Assembly: GCA_024291935.2 (NCBI GenBank)
Contig: CM044320.1
Coordinates: 33,386,001-33,450,000, forward strand
Reading direction: 5' to 3'
Source of the DNA: Okapia johnstoni
Taxonomy: Eukaryota > Chordata > Mammalia > Artiodactyla > Giraffidae
DNA: 64,000 bases
Numbering within the stretch: position 1 is the first letter of the stretch; every line of letters begins with the position of its first letter. The notes beneath the pieces were generated by a model. It had not been told where the DNA came from. It made no database searches and saw nothing but the letters and a program-made list of their open reading frames with translations. The position numbers and the translations under genes were made by a program. This document shows, piece after piece, positions 22,845-32,989 of this stretch.

Positions 22845-23475
22845 AATGAGAGTCCTGCATGGATAATTAAATCTCAGTTTGCTAAGTGTAATAACAGAAG
22901 TACAGGGAACAATTGTAAAGATTGGGAGCAATTAACTTACTCTAGGGTTTCAGGAAATGTATTATCAAAAAATAAACTGTTTAAAGTGAGGTTTAAAGCT
23001 AAATGGATGATCAACAAGGGAACAAAATCAAGGTAGGAATGAAGTGTGGGCTTTTCATACCGGAAAAGAGAATTAATGTGTCTTATATGATGTGCACAGG
23101 AGTGTGAAACAGCAGAGCATTTATAGGGAATTGCAAGTAGTCTACTATAGCAAATGCTTACAGTATTTCAGCACAGTGCTTGGAACAGTTTAGAAGTTAA
23201 ATAAATTGTGACTGAATAGTTAATAAAGGCAGTTAAAGATCTAGAATGTCAAGTTAAAGAACTGTTAGTTTTCTTTTTTCTGAAAAAAATGTCATTACAG
23301 ATTAAACAAATTAAAATGCTACAAGATAGGCTATAAGTTGATTAAAAAAAAGTGAAGCTAGATGATGGGTACATGAGTGCTCCCTATACTATTTCTCTTT
23401 ACTTTTGTGTATATTTGAAACTTTTAATAATATAAAGCTTAACAGAACACACTTACCAAAATTGTGTTTCAAAGA
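22845..23475. other. Intergenic sequence, no feature recognised
   Basis: AT-rich intergenic DNA, possibly the continuation of the antisense L2, without diagnostic blocks. Confidence 0.4.
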
Positions 23476-23477
23476 CA

Positions 23478-23612
23478 GTGTTAGTTGCTCAGTCATGTCC
23501 GACTTTTTGCGACCACTTGGACTATAGCCCACCAGGCTCCTCTGTCCATGGGATTCTCTAGGAAAAATATTGGAGTGGGTTGCCATTTCCTCCTCCAGGG
23601 GACCTTCCCAAC
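23478..23612 (-). mobile_element. Truncated Bov-tA SINE, antisense
   Basis: GTTAGTTGCTCAGTCATGTCC to GGGGACCTTCCCAAC; the tRNA-like head is missing. First of two tandem antisense copies. Confidence 0.84.
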
Positions 23613-23667
23613 TGTACATAAAGGACAGTATGAATTAAATAACAGCAAAGAAATTGTTTTGATAAAA

Positions 23668-23866
23668 CCTTAGTTGCTCAGTAATTTCTAATTGTTTGGA
23701 CCCCATGGACTGTAGCCTGCCAGGTTCCTCTGACCACAGAATTCTCCAGGCAAGAGTACTGGAGTGGGTTGCCATACCCTACTCTGGGGAAACTTCCTGA
23801 CCCAGGGATCAAATCTTAGTCATCCATATTGTGTGCAGATTCTTTACCATCTGAGCCACTGGGAAT
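23668..23866 (-). mobile_element. Bov-tA SINE, antisense
   Basis: Second copy in tandem, CTTAGTTGCTCAGTAATTTC to CATCTGAGCCACTGGGAATG. More diverged than the copy to its left, so two separate insertions are more likely than duplication. Confidence 0.84.
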
Positions 23867-23867
23867 G

Positions 23868-24095
23868 GTTGTCAACTGGAGGCAATTTTGCCCCACACTT
23901 CCCAGGAAATATTTGGGAATATCTGGAGATAATTCTGGGTTGTTATGACTGGGGAAAGGGGAGGGCATTGCTAACCGTCATCTCAAGCATAAAAGACAGG
24001 GATGCTGGCAAACATCCTCCAATGCCCAGGACAGCACCCCTAGGACAAAGAATAATCAACCCAAAATGTCAATAGAGGCATTGTTGAGACATCCT
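23868..24095 (+). mobile_element. MER20-type hAT element
   Basis: Near full-length: TTGTCAACTGGAGGCAATTTTG, GGAATATCTGGAGATAATTC, GGGATGCTGGCAAACATCC, then CCAAAATGTCAATAGAGGC and a TTGAGACATCC end. Non-autonomous hAT-Charlie. Confidence 0.8.
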
Positions 24096-24099
24096 GAGC

Positions 24100-24685
24100 T
24101 ACATATCTAAGACTGTATTAGGCTGATGAGTTATTATCTGAAGTTCACAGCTTCAAGATATTCATAAATCCCTTAAATGTATGCAAAATTTTGAGAGCCT
24201 GGTCTGGGGAAAAGTCCACAGTTTTCATCTAATTCTTAAGGGGTCCGTGGCCAGAAGAGGCTGAAGAAGCCTGGGAAAAACAAGGGTTTTCAGAAGCTGT
24301 GGCTGAAAAATCTGAAGTGATTATTTCATTCAGAAAATGACTGCAAGATGAGGAGGATCGGTTTACTAGAGCCAGGTTATGGTCAGCCTTGAAACACAAG
24401 CAGAAAGGGCTGGACAGAAACCTAAGATCTCTTTTTTACAGTTTCCAGTAACTCCAGAGAAATCTTAGGTTGATACCCAACCCTTTCTGCTTGGGTTTCA
24501 ATGTCAACAGGATGACAGGATGGAAGTTGGGTTGTAACAGGAATTGTCTCCTAGTGGTTCTACCCCAAGAGCCCAAGTTCTCTTCCATCAGGCAACAAAA
24601 CAGTATTCTCCCTTCGTGGGCATGCTCATTCGTCCCTCTGTATTCAATTCACATGAATTTTTCCTTCAAAACTAGCCTCTTCTCC
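24100..24685. other. Intergenic sequence, no feature recognised
   Basis: No gene or repeat identified. A purine-rich segment at 24240-24440 shows no codon structure. Confidence 0.4.
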
Positions 24686-24689
24686 TATC

Positions 24690-24835
24690 AGGGTCAACAC
24701 CCTAGTCTAGGTACAACTTAACTCATTCTTAAATAACTGCAAACCCCTTCTCCTTGTGAGCCCCTGACTTATTCATCTTTGCAAACTCAGCACCCCTGAC
24801 ATACTTCCTGGCACATGGCAGGCATTCAGTAATGT
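24690..24835 (+). mobile_element. L2 LINE 3' end
   Basis: CTTGTGAGCCCCTGACTTATTC, AACTCAGCACCCCTGACAT and CCTGGCACATGGCAGGCATTC followed by AGTAATGTA, the standard L2 terminus. Confidence 0.65.
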
Positions 24836-24839
24836 ACAC

Positions 24840-25972
24840 CCTCAGCTGGGGCCAAGAGGAGAGGGTCACAAGCTTAGCCCACATACAGTTAAGACAAATT
24901 GGAGTTCTCTATCATTATTCCTATGAATTGGGGAAACCTGGAGAGGTTCCTAATTAGGTCCCAGAAGGTTTGTCCATTGTTTGGAGATAGGGTGGGTGTC
25001 GGGGCGAAACAGAAGGTTGGAATAGATCCAACAAGCCAAGCTCCCAGTGGATAGTTTTCTCCACCTCACCCTCAGTCCTGGCAGATCATCCCCAGGGATA
25101 ATCTGCCTGAGCAGGATCTGGGAGTTTGTCATTAGTTGATTCCAGCCCCATTTCTTTCCAGACTGTCCCCAGGCTAACCTCCCTTAAAGACCAAGTTTCT
25201 AGTATCACTCTTCAGACTGATACCCTTAGGAGGCCCCGACTGTAAGCCTAAATTGGAGTTTTATCATTTTTAAAATTGAACTTGCCCCACCTCCACATCT
25301 GGCTTATTTTATAGGAACCTCTTCTCTTCCGACTACACAGTAAGACTTCCACTCTCCTCTCCACTAAGCCTGCTCTGTTCCTTACCGAGGTCACCGACAC
25401 ACAAACTGCTTATCTGTTACCTAGCTTATCTTCCTCCTCTAGCTTTCACCCACAAGACCTCTCTTGTTCGTACTCTTTCAACACGGACATTACAGCTCCC
25501 TTCAGTACTTGTTTTGGACGCTTTCCATCTCATGTATGTCAACTTCCCCAGCACACCCACAGTTAAACACGCATCCAGCCTCCACTTGGCTAAGGCACTC
25601 TGCACCCAAATGCAACAGAGGGGCACCCGAACCCAGTCTGTCCTGATGGCTTGCTGAATTTTAATTCGTATTTCTTAAAACGAAAGTCGGTATCATGACT
25701 CGCAAGAATTCTTTAGTTGCTTGCTGTGTATGTTTTGTGGTCACCTAGAAAGCTAAAGCAATGGAAAATAGGTAAAGTATTCAAGGCGATGTTTAAGAAG
25801 GGATACAAGGGAGGGTAAGGAAAACTACATTTAAAAACCGCACAACTGAACAATCTCTGTATAGTGCATAACACCTAAGTCATGAGAAAGTATGCTGACC
25901 TCCAAAACCTAGCGACTTGTGAAAACTCACAGAATACAGACAGTGGCACAGCAGGGTTTCCCCAAGTGGAGT
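24840..25972. other. Intergenic sequence upstream of MED21
   Basis: More than 1 kb without a recognised repeat except weak L2-like pyrimidine-rich text at 25140-25650. It is repeat-poor for this locus and could contain distal MED21 regulatory DNA, which the sequence alone cannot show. Confidence 0.4.
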
Positions 25973-26535
25973 TCAGTTCAGTCATTTAGTCGTGTCCGAC
26001 TCTTTGCGACCCCATGGGCTGCAGCACGCCAGGCCTCCCTGTCCAATACCAACTCCCGGAATTAACTCAAACTCATGTCCATTGAGTCGGTGATGCCATC
26101 CAACCATCTCATCCTCTGTCGTCCCCCTTCTCCTCCCGCGTTCAATATTTCCCAGTATCAGGGTCTTTTCTAGTGAGTCAGCTCTTCGCATCAGGTGGCC
26201 AAAGGATTGGAGTTTCAGCTTCAGCATCAGTCCTTCCAATAAATATTCAGGACTGATTTCCTTTGGGATGGACTGGTTGGATCTCCTTGCAGTCCAAAGG
26301 ACTCTCAAGAGTCTTCTCCAACACCACAGTTCAAAAGCATCAATTCTTTGGCATTCAGCTTTCTTTATAGTCCAACTCTCACATCCATACATGACTACTG
26401 GAAAAACCATAGCCTTGACTAGACTGACCTTTGATGGCAAAGTAATGTCTCTGCTTTTCAATGTGCTGTCTAGGTTAGTCATAACTTTCCTTCTAAGGAG
26501 TAAGCAAGGTCTTTTAATTTCTAGGCTGCGTCTGT
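25973..26535 (-). mobile_element. BovB 3' part, antisense, next to MED21 promoter
   Basis: About 560 bp of BovB from its 3' end (TTCAGTTCAGTCATTTAGTC) to the region reading TCTTTTAATTTC. On the minus strand a 185-codon frame is open and carries the C-terminal part of the reverse transcriptase protein, with YGCESWTIKKAE and ELWCWRRLLRV, but the catalytic domain is absent, so it cannot move itself. Its right end is about 180 bp from the MED21 ATG. Confidence 0.88.
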
Positions 26536-26559
26536 TCATATCAAATGGAGTTTAGTCTA

Positions 26560-26715
26560 AACAAAGGTAAGGCTCGGGAAAGCCCCGCCCCTTCGCTACG
26601 GGGTTTGGGGTTTGGCTTGACTCCACCCCTCCAAGAATGCAGCCCTGTGATTGGCCATGACTGTCCAATTGCGTAGGAGCAACGGCTTTCACGTCTCTTT
26701 GTTTGCGGGAAAAAC
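26560..26715 (+). promoter_or_regulatory. MED21: MED21 core promoter and 5' UTR
   Basis: Compact TATA-less promoter between the end of an antisense BovB copy and the MED21 ATG. It has a GC box CCCCGCCCC at 26583-26591, an inverted CCAAT box (ATTGG) at 26650-26654 and a direct CCAAT at 26665-26669, the spacing expected for NF-Y sites. AACATGGCGG at 26713-26722 overlaps the start codon and matches the YY1 motif often found at housekeeping starts. CpG content rises from here into the first intron. The exact transcription start is not visible. Confidence 0.75.
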
Positions 26716-26757
26716 ATGGCGGATCGGCTCACGCAGTTGCAGGACGCCGTGAACTCG
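26716..26757 (+). CDS. MED21: MED21 coding exon 1
   Basis: First exon of Mediator complex subunit 21 (formerly SURB7), a small helical protein that pairs with MED7 in the middle module and links Mediator to RNA polymerase II transcription in the nucleus. The 14 codons read MADRLTQLQDAVNS, the highly conserved N-terminal helix. The donor GTGAGC starts at 26758. The start is fixed by the universal MADRLTQLQD beginning and by phase 0 splicing into exon 2. The gene is complete: four coding exons give 144 codons plus stop, the same length as human MED21. From memory it is almost identical to the human protein, one visible difference being Ser at residue 103. Confidence 0.96.
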
Positions 26758-27000
26758 GTGAGCAATTGCACTCGATTAATTTCCCTCGTCTTCCTTCCCG
26801 AGAAAAAGCATGTTAGAAAAATAAGCGTGAGGGACGAAACTCGGAAGTGGGGAGTGGACTGAGGCTGGGTTTCAGCAACAAGCGCTGGGGTTGGCTGGAG
26901 GCGGCGCCGCCGTCTGGAAGGTCTGAGGCGGGCTGCGAGGCGGGCCGCGAGGCAGGCCGGGAGCCGGCGGCCTCTTCGCCTGCCAAGTGGAGGATCTCAC
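26758..27000 (+). promoter_or_regulatory. GC-rich start of MED21 intron 1 with 12-bp tandem repeat
   Basis: CpG-rich DNA downstream of exon 1, probably the downstream half of the MED21 CpG island. It contains a perfect 12-bp palindrome GGCGGCGCCGCC at 26900-26911, followed by three head-to-tail 12-bp units at 26925-26960 of the form GAGGCGGGCYGC with one to three changes each. The long open frame across it is a by-product of GC-rich repeats and is not treated as coding. Confidence 0.6.
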
Positions 27001-28360
27001 TGTGTGGACTGTCAGGCTTCACCGGCTTGTCTTGTTCTCTGGGACCAGTTTTATTTTCTTGTCAGTGGTGCTTATGGATCTTTCCTTCTTTTTTTTCTTT
27101 TTTTTTTTTGCCGGGAGGAGAGAAGAAGCGGAAGCTTTTTTTCCCCTTATCAATTTTAACCCGCGGAGAGAAATCCGGGTTCTTAATGATTGGATCTTTG
27201 TCATTAGATGTTAGCCGAAAGTATTCTTCGGCTACAGTTTTCAGATTGGGGCTGGAGTGATAGTAATGTGAAAAGTTTTGTTTCATCCTAGTTGGTTCCT
27301 ATACACCAAGTTCCATCTCTTGGCCGCTCCCCCAACTTGTCAGTTTAAGGGGAACTGACATCTTTATAAAAGTGAATCTTATGGTCTTTGTATATCTTTA
27401 AGGTTTTTAAAACATCTGCCAATGAGTCTCCTCCCTATGAAAGGTCAGGTGTTGTAAGTCGCCCCCCATACTTTAATCTTTCTGGTTATTTTTCCTGTTA
27501 TTTATGTCTGCGTGGAAAGTATATGCAAACCAAAGCATTCATATACTTATTACCATTAAGAGCTAAATTGTTTTTCATTGGTAGTTACATTTCTGTCATT
27601 CTGTTTATAATATGATGGCCCAGGTAAGACACCTGTAGATGTTGACTGGAAAATCAAACTACCTAGTCTCTTGCCAGTTTTTTCTCACTGGAAGCTAATA
27701 AGTTGGTATTCTTGTTATCACTCAGTGTTTGTACACTTGAAGAGTGTGAATCTGCCTGTGAGAAACGGATCTATTTTGTGTATGAGGGCCCGCCTCTAAA
27801 TGTTGATAAATTCACCAAGATGAATTCTACCTTTGGTGACTTGCCTGGGTGGCCAGCCAGTCTCTCTCAGGGAGATACTTCTTTGAGGCTTCAGAAAATT
27901 AAATGGTAATGACTGCTGGATACAAATATTATTTTAGGGGAAATGTTGCATATTCATATATGTCTCATAGCCAGAAGGATAGTAAGGACAAAGTGAATAT
28001 GGCCCTTAACTCCATGGTTGATCATTGGATTTTGGAGGAAAGCCTCTAGGTTATCTGGTATGGTTTCCTGATATATATAAACACTGTCATGGTTACAGAG
28101 AGTTACTCCTTGAGGAGTTTACAGTCTGGTTAGAAAGATGTCATATACTCGAGACATTTAAATAATTCAAAAGCAGTATGTGGTTAGGAGTTGTAATTAA
28201 TCGAGTGTTTTCAGCTGTAGGCAGAAATTTCTGGCTCTAGAGATACCCAACTGCATTCTCTACAGGGTTTGAGGTCTGAGCGTCCTATCAGCCACATCAG
28301 AGCAGTAAGTTTCCAACATCATATAAGGACACCCTTTTTTTTAAACCCATGGTTACCTCA
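27001..28360. other. MED21 intron 1, repeat-poor first part
   Basis: No transposon recognised. A polypyrimidine/T tract at 27083-27110 is the only low-complexity feature. The open frame at 27703-27909 lacks splice or homology support. Confidence 0.45.
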
Positions 28361-29700
28361 TCTTGACAGATTGAAAACCACAATCACAGAAAACTAATTA
28401 AACTGATCAGATGGATCACAGCCTTGTCTAACTCAATGAAACTATGAGCCATGCCATGTAGGGCCACCCAAGATGGACGGGTCATGGTGGAGAGTTCTGA
28501 CAAAATGTGGTCCACTGGAAAAGGGGATGGCAAACTACTTCAGTATGCTTGCCTTGAGAACCACATGAACAGTATGAAAAGGCAAAAAATACGACACTGA
28601 AAGAACTCCCCAGGTTGGCAGATGCCCAATATGCTACTGGGGAAGAGTGGAAAAATAACTCCAGAAGGAATGGAGAGAGGGAGCCAAAGTGAAAACAGTG
28701 CCCAGTTGTGAATGTGACTGCTGATGGAAGTATAGGCTGATTCTGTAAAGAACAATATTGCATAGGAACCTGGAATGTTAGGTTAAATAGAGTCCAAAAT
28801 GCAGTACTTGGGTGCAATCTCAAAAACAATAGAATGATCTCCGTTCATTTCCAAAGGCAAACCATTCAATAACAGTAATCCAGATCTGTGCTGCAACCGT
28901 TAATGCTGAAGAAGCTGAAGTTGAACGGTTCTATGATGACATACAAGACTTTCTAGAACTAACACCAAAAAACAATGTCCCTTTCATCATAGGGGACTGG
29001 AATGCAAAAGTAGGAAGTCAAGAGACACCTGTAGTAACAGGCAAGTTTGGCCTTGGAGTACAAAATGAAGCAGGGCAAAGGCTAACAGAGTTTTGCCGAG
29101 AGAACACACTGGTCATAACAAGCACCCTCTTCCAACAACATAAGAGATGACTGTACACATGGACATCACCAGATGGTCAATACTGAAATCAGTTTGATTA
29201 TATTCTTTGCAGCCAAAGAGGGAGAAGCTCTGTACAGTCAGCAAACAAGACCAGGAGCTGACTGTAGCTCAGATCATGAACTTATGTGAAATTCAGACTT
29301 AAATTGAAGAAAGTAGGAAAAACCACTAGACCATTCAGGTATGACCTAAATCAAATCCCTTATGATTATACAGTGGAAGTGACATAGATTCAAGGGATTA
29401 GATCTGATAGAGTGCCTGAAGAACTATGGATGGAGGTTCATGACATTGTACAGGATGCAGTGATCAAGACCAACCCCAAGAAAAACAAATGCAAAAAAGG
29501 CAAAATGGTTGTCTGAGGAGTCCTTACAGATAGCTGAGAAAAGAAGAGATGCTAAAGGCGAAGGAGAAAAGGAAAGATATACCCATCTGAATGCAGCGTT
29601 CTGAAGAATAGCAAGGAGAGATAAGAACGCCTTCCTCAGTGATCAATGCAAAGAAATAGAGGAAAACAGTAGAATGGGAAAGACTAGAGATCTCTGCTGA
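28360..29700 (+). mobile_element. BovB LINE, 5' part with internal deletion
   Basis: Sense BovB in MED21 intron 1. It begins in the leader (CTTGTCTAACTCAATGAAAC, then GGGCCACCCAAGATGGACGG) and reaches the endonuclease part, with the motif FIIGDWNAKVGSQ at about 28980-29020. About 200 bp of the expected endonuclease start is missing near 28787, and several stops and frameshifts follow. The copy stops at 29695 within GACTAGAGATCTCT, before the reverse transcriptase. Keeping the 5' and losing the 3' end is the reverse of normal LINE truncation. Confidence 0.86.
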
Positions 29701-29797
29701 AACATCATTTTGCAGCCAGAGAAGGGGTTTGTTTATTCGGGAAGCAGCCGAGTGACAAGATAGGAGGGCAGATCTCAGATTGCTTCCCAGAAGGCAA

Positions 29798-29968
29798 GAG
29801 ACTTGAGATTTGGAGGACTTGCCTGGTGGTCCAAAGTTTAAGATTCTGCATTTCCAATGCAGGGGGCATGGGTTCGATCCCTGGTCAGGGAACTAAGATC
29901 CCACATGCCTCTTGGCTGTGGGGTGGGGGGTGGGCGTGGGAAACAGAAAATAAAGAGGCTTGAGATTT
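29798..29968 (+). mobile_element. Short CHR-type SINE with 14-bp target duplication
   Basis: SINE 29812-29954 (GGAGGACTTGCCTGGTGG head, GGTTCGATCCCTGGTCAGG, GGAACTAAGATCCCACATG) flanked by GAGACTTGAGATTT at 29798-29811 and GAGGCTTGAGATTT at 29955-29968, one mismatch in 14. Confidence 0.85.
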
Positions 29969-30067
29969 TATGGATAAAGAAGTAGGGTGGTCTCAGGCGT
30001 GATGTAAGGTGATTGGAGGTAGGGAGAAGGTGAAGTAATCAGTATTCTGCACAGGACCAGTTCTTAG

Positions 30068-30125
30068 GGCTCCCCTGGTAGCTCAGATGTAAACAATTTG
30101 CCTGCAATGCAGGAGACCCAGGTAG
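30068..30125 (+). mobile_element. Bov-tA head fragment
   Basis: About 58 bp only: GGGCTCCCCTGGTAGCTCAG then TGCCTGCAATGCAGGAGACCC. The rest of the SINE is absent. Confidence 0.7.
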
Positions 30126-30879
30126 GGTCTTTGTTCCCAATTGTTCTTAACTGGCCTGAACTGGGCAGGACCTTACTCCAGATTTTTCAAATGTTTGAAA
30201 AAACAGCTTAAGTCCCTGTTACTATAGTGACTCACACATCAGGAGCATTATCTGTTGGGGTGGTAAGAAGTCTGGTGCTGTATTACATGGGCTGTGTGAA
30301 GCTTGGAAGGTATGCAATTAGGGAAAGAAAAAAGCTAAAGCAAACATAATCATTAGAGACAGGTTACAAGCAAAGGGCCTTGTCACAAGCTGTTTCCTTA
30401 TCTGCTGTTCTGTAAGACATACTCCAGTCTTTCGTGTAAGGTGCTAGCTTCCATTAACCCCATGGGACACAGTTTCAGTAAGTAAGGACTTGGTATTCTC
30501 AAGCTTCAAACGGCTTAAGAAATACTTTTAGAGCACTAGGAGTTTTGAGTCCTGGAGAAAAACATTTCAGACATACTTAAGGTGCAGTCTTTTCCCACCA
30601 CTATTTCTTTCTACTTGTAATTACTCTGGTTTCAGAAAAGGGGTCATATGCTTTGTATATGAGTCACATTTAAAAATTTAGCCTGGGGCCATTCTGAGAT
30701 GTTTGCCTGTCAGATGTGCTCTTTTCCACCACTGCTCCCCCCAAAGTATTTACTTGTGCTTGCAGAAAGTACTGGCATATATTTCTTTTATCATTCTGTT
30801 ACCTTGGGAAGAAAAGAAAGATGATTTTGTTTTTCTTTTTAACTGTCTCAACTAAATTGATACCAAACATAAGTTTCTT

Positions 30880-31078
30880 TAGGGCTTCCCAGGTTGCAGA
30901 GCAGTAAAGAATCCGCTTGCCAATGCAAGAGACACAGGAGGCTGAGTTCCATCCCAGGATAGGGAAGATCCCCTGGAGGGGGAAATGGCAACCACTCCAG
31001 TATTCCTGCCTGAAAAAAGCCCAGGGACAAAGGAGCCATGGGTTTGCAAAGATTTGGACATGACTGAGCCACTGAGAA
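30880..31078 (+). mobile_element. Bov-tA SINE
   Basis: Sense copy with GGGCTTCCCAGGTTGCAGAG, GGGAAGATCCCCTGGAGGG and ATTTGGACATGACTGAGCC. It ends about 260 bp before MED21 exon 2. Confidence 0.86.
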
Positions 31079-31099
31079 TTTAGTTTCTTTGCATGATTA

Positions 31100-31168
31100 A
31101 AACGTTTGTGAATCAGCTATACCCCAATACAAAATAAAACACTTTTTAAAACTTTAAAAAAAAAGAAA
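31100..31168 (+). mobile_element. L1 3' tail scrap
   Basis: AATCAGCTATACCCCAATAC followed by AAAATAAAACAC and an A run, the terminal sequence of ruminant L1. It lies 170 bp before the MED21 exon 2 acceptor. Confidence 0.65.
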
Positions 31169-31339
31169 ACGTTTAATCATTGTTAGTAACTGGTTTTTGT
31201 TACCCAGAATTACTCCTTTCTGTTTTATTTATTTATTTTTGCTCAGAGAACATTATAGAAACATTGCTGCTGCTGTTACCAATAAAATCCTTAAAGAGGA
31301 TAAATCCATTCTAACTTGGCCACCTTCCTTTGCCTCCAG

Positions 31340-31454
31340 CTTGCAGATCAGTTTTGTAATGCCATTGGAGTGCTGCAGCAGTGTGGCCCTCCTGCTTCCT
31401 TTAGTAATATTCAGACAGCCATTAACAAAGATCAGCCGGCTAACCCTACAGAAG
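31340..31454 (+). CDS. MED21: MED21 coding exon 2
   Basis: Encodes residues 15-52 plus one base of codon 53. The acceptor CCTCCAG ends at 31339 and the donor GTAAAC starts at 31455. The product begins [18 protein letters not shown] and continues through the conserved [11 protein letters not shown] linker. Together with exon 1 it forms the N-terminal helical part. Intron 1 before it is 4582 bp and holds a BovB 5' part and several SINEs; a Bov-tA copy and a short A-rich L1-like tail end within about 270 bp of the acceptor without disturbing it. Confidence 0.96.
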
Positions 31455-31994
31455 GTAAACGGATTTTCTTGGCTTCTCTTAGTTTGACTCTCACATTACC
31501 TGTAATACCTTAAAACCAGATTTATTGAAAGATTCAACTTATTTATGGCTTTCTAAAAATGTTATTTTTTGAGAATATTACAAGTTTGTCATAAAAGAAT
31601 TCATTACAGTAAATTTACATAACAACTCATAATTCTTTTAATGTGACATAACACATTTTTTACTCCTCTAAAGGAGAATTGTGTGAATTTAGCTAAATTT
31701 TTACTTGCGGGACCTTAATAAAAATGGCATCCAATTTACACATTCCTTTATTCAAGGGACCCCCATATTGTCCTAATAATGAAATGATAATACATTATGC
31801 TTAAGTTCTAATTTGAGTTAACATTAAAGCTAATTCTCAGACATAATAGAATTGATGTGTTAAAATTACACTTTTATCATTAGAAGCCTAATACAGAAAA
31901 AGTAATGAAGTTTCCTGGTTTCATTAAACTTTAATTTCTCTTTCTGAAAACTTGAGATTCTCTAATATCCTCAATGAGTGCTGTTTTTCTCTAG

Positions 31995-32095
31995 AATATG
32001 CCCAGCTTTTTGCAGCGCTGATTGCACGAACAGCAAAAGACATTGATGTTCTGATAGATTCCTTACCCAGTGAAGAATCTACAGCTGCTTTACAG
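31995..32095 (+). CDS. MED21: MED21 coding exon 3
   Basis: Encodes residues 53-86. The acceptor TTCTCTAG ends at 31994 and the donor GTAAAA starts at 32096. It completes codon 53 (Glu), then reads [19 protein letters not shown] and [14 protein letters not shown]. This is the start of the long heptad-rich region that forms the coiled coil with MED7 in known Mediator structures. Introns 2 and 3 are short (540 and 547 bp), and I recognised no interspersed repeat in either. Confidence 0.96.
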
Positions 32096-32642
32096 GTAAA
32101 AATCTCTTTTCCTTTGAGAATTTTACGAATTGAATTTTGAATTCAAGGAAATAGATTTAGTACCTTTTATTACAATATTCAAAGTTACTCTAAATTTTAA
32201 ATGGGAGTTTTATTGTAAATTACTGCAGCCTGTTTAAGACTGTGCTGAAAATATACAGTTGTCGAGTTTTGAGTTACAAGGAAACTTGCCATTTTCCTCA
32301 GTTGGGTTCTTTTCCTTGCCAGTAGTGACAAGAGAGGGACCATTCTGGATATGGAGTAGAAGAGAAGTGTCTGAAAGCAGTGTGGAAAGGAGTCTCATGT
32401 AGCCATCCAGAGATCTCTAATTGAAAAGTCATCTTTTAAATAATTCATACAGGGAAGACTCTCAAGTAATATCTGATCTTAGAATTTCTGCCACTGGCAA
32501 AAAAAATCTATCACAGTGGTCGCATAGCCATCAGATTTAAAAGGAAATATTTTCATTGCAATTTCTTTCCTCCTCAACTTTTATCAGTCTCTTGAGTTTT
32601 TCATTTCTCAAACTATTCTTAAATTTGTGTTTTCTCACAAAG

Positions 32643-32819
32643 GCTGCTAGTTTATATAAGCTGGAAGAGGAAAACCACGAGGCTGCTACCAGTCTGGAGG
32701 ATGTTGTCTACCGAGGGGACATGCTTCTGGAAAAGATACAGAGCGCACTTGCTGATATTGCACAGTCCCAGCTGAAGACAAGAAGCGGTACCCATAGCCA
32801 GTCTCTTCCAGACTCATAG
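32643..32819 (+). CDS. MED21: MED21 coding exon 4 and stop
   Basis: Encodes residues 87-144 and the TAG stop at 32817-32819. The acceptor AG is at 32641-32642. The product starts [15 protein letters not shown], then [17 protein letters not shown], and ends in the Ser-rich tail [11 protein letters not shown]. The helical part continues the coiled coil and the last dozen residues look disordered. The exon continues into the 3' UTR without a further splice signal that I could support. Confidence 0.96.
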   Translation, partial: AASLYKLEEENHEAATSLEDVVYRGDMLLEKIQSALADIAQSQLKTRSGTHSQSLPDS

Positions 32820-32983
32820 CACCTGGGTAAACATACTGCAGGTGAGGAAAGAACTGTTTCAATGCCAGTAAGAATTCTGCATCAGATTTAGGTATAAGCC
32901 GTACCAACAGTTCCAGAAACATTGAGCACTATGACACGTGTTACCTTTTCATCTATTTTAAATAGTCTTCCGATTTCACTCTT

Positions 32984-32989
32984 AATAAA
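32984..32989 (+). terminator. MED21: Probable MED21 polyadenylation signal
   Basis: A canonical AATAAA hexamer lies 165 bp after the MED21 stop, in the sequence TTAATAAATAAG. It would give a short 3' UTR. Further AATAAA-like strings near 33371-33378 belong to an inserted L1 tail, so this first one is the best candidate. Longer 3' UTR forms are possible. Confidence 0.6.

Larger units (their letters stand above)
29700..30480. mobile_element. Unidentified segment, possible LTR remnant, hosting a SINE
   Basis: After BovB breaks off, the DNA reads GAAGGGGTTTGTTTATTCGGG and AGATCTCAGATTGCTTCCC, with no BovB match. The style resembles a retroviral or MaLR long terminal repeat, but I could not find TG...CA ends or a name. 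A SINE at 29812-29954 and a Bov-tA scrap at 30068-30125 interrupt it. Confidence 0.3.

Noticed and set aside
25982..26539. 185-codon minus-strand frame with an ELWCWRRLLRV motif
   Set aside because: It is the C-terminal part of a truncated BovB protein, repeated at 13680, 39201 and 55504, not a host gene.
18585..26715. A shared bidirectional promoter for TM7SF3 and MED21
   Set aside because: The genes are divergent but their start codons are 8131 bp apart, each with its own GC-rich promoter.
26847..27260. 137-codon frame in MED21 intron 1
   Set aside because: Translation is dominated by the 12-bp tandem repeat (Glu-Ala-Gly-Arg) and then by a T tract giving poly-Phe. It lies inside the intron with no splice evidence.
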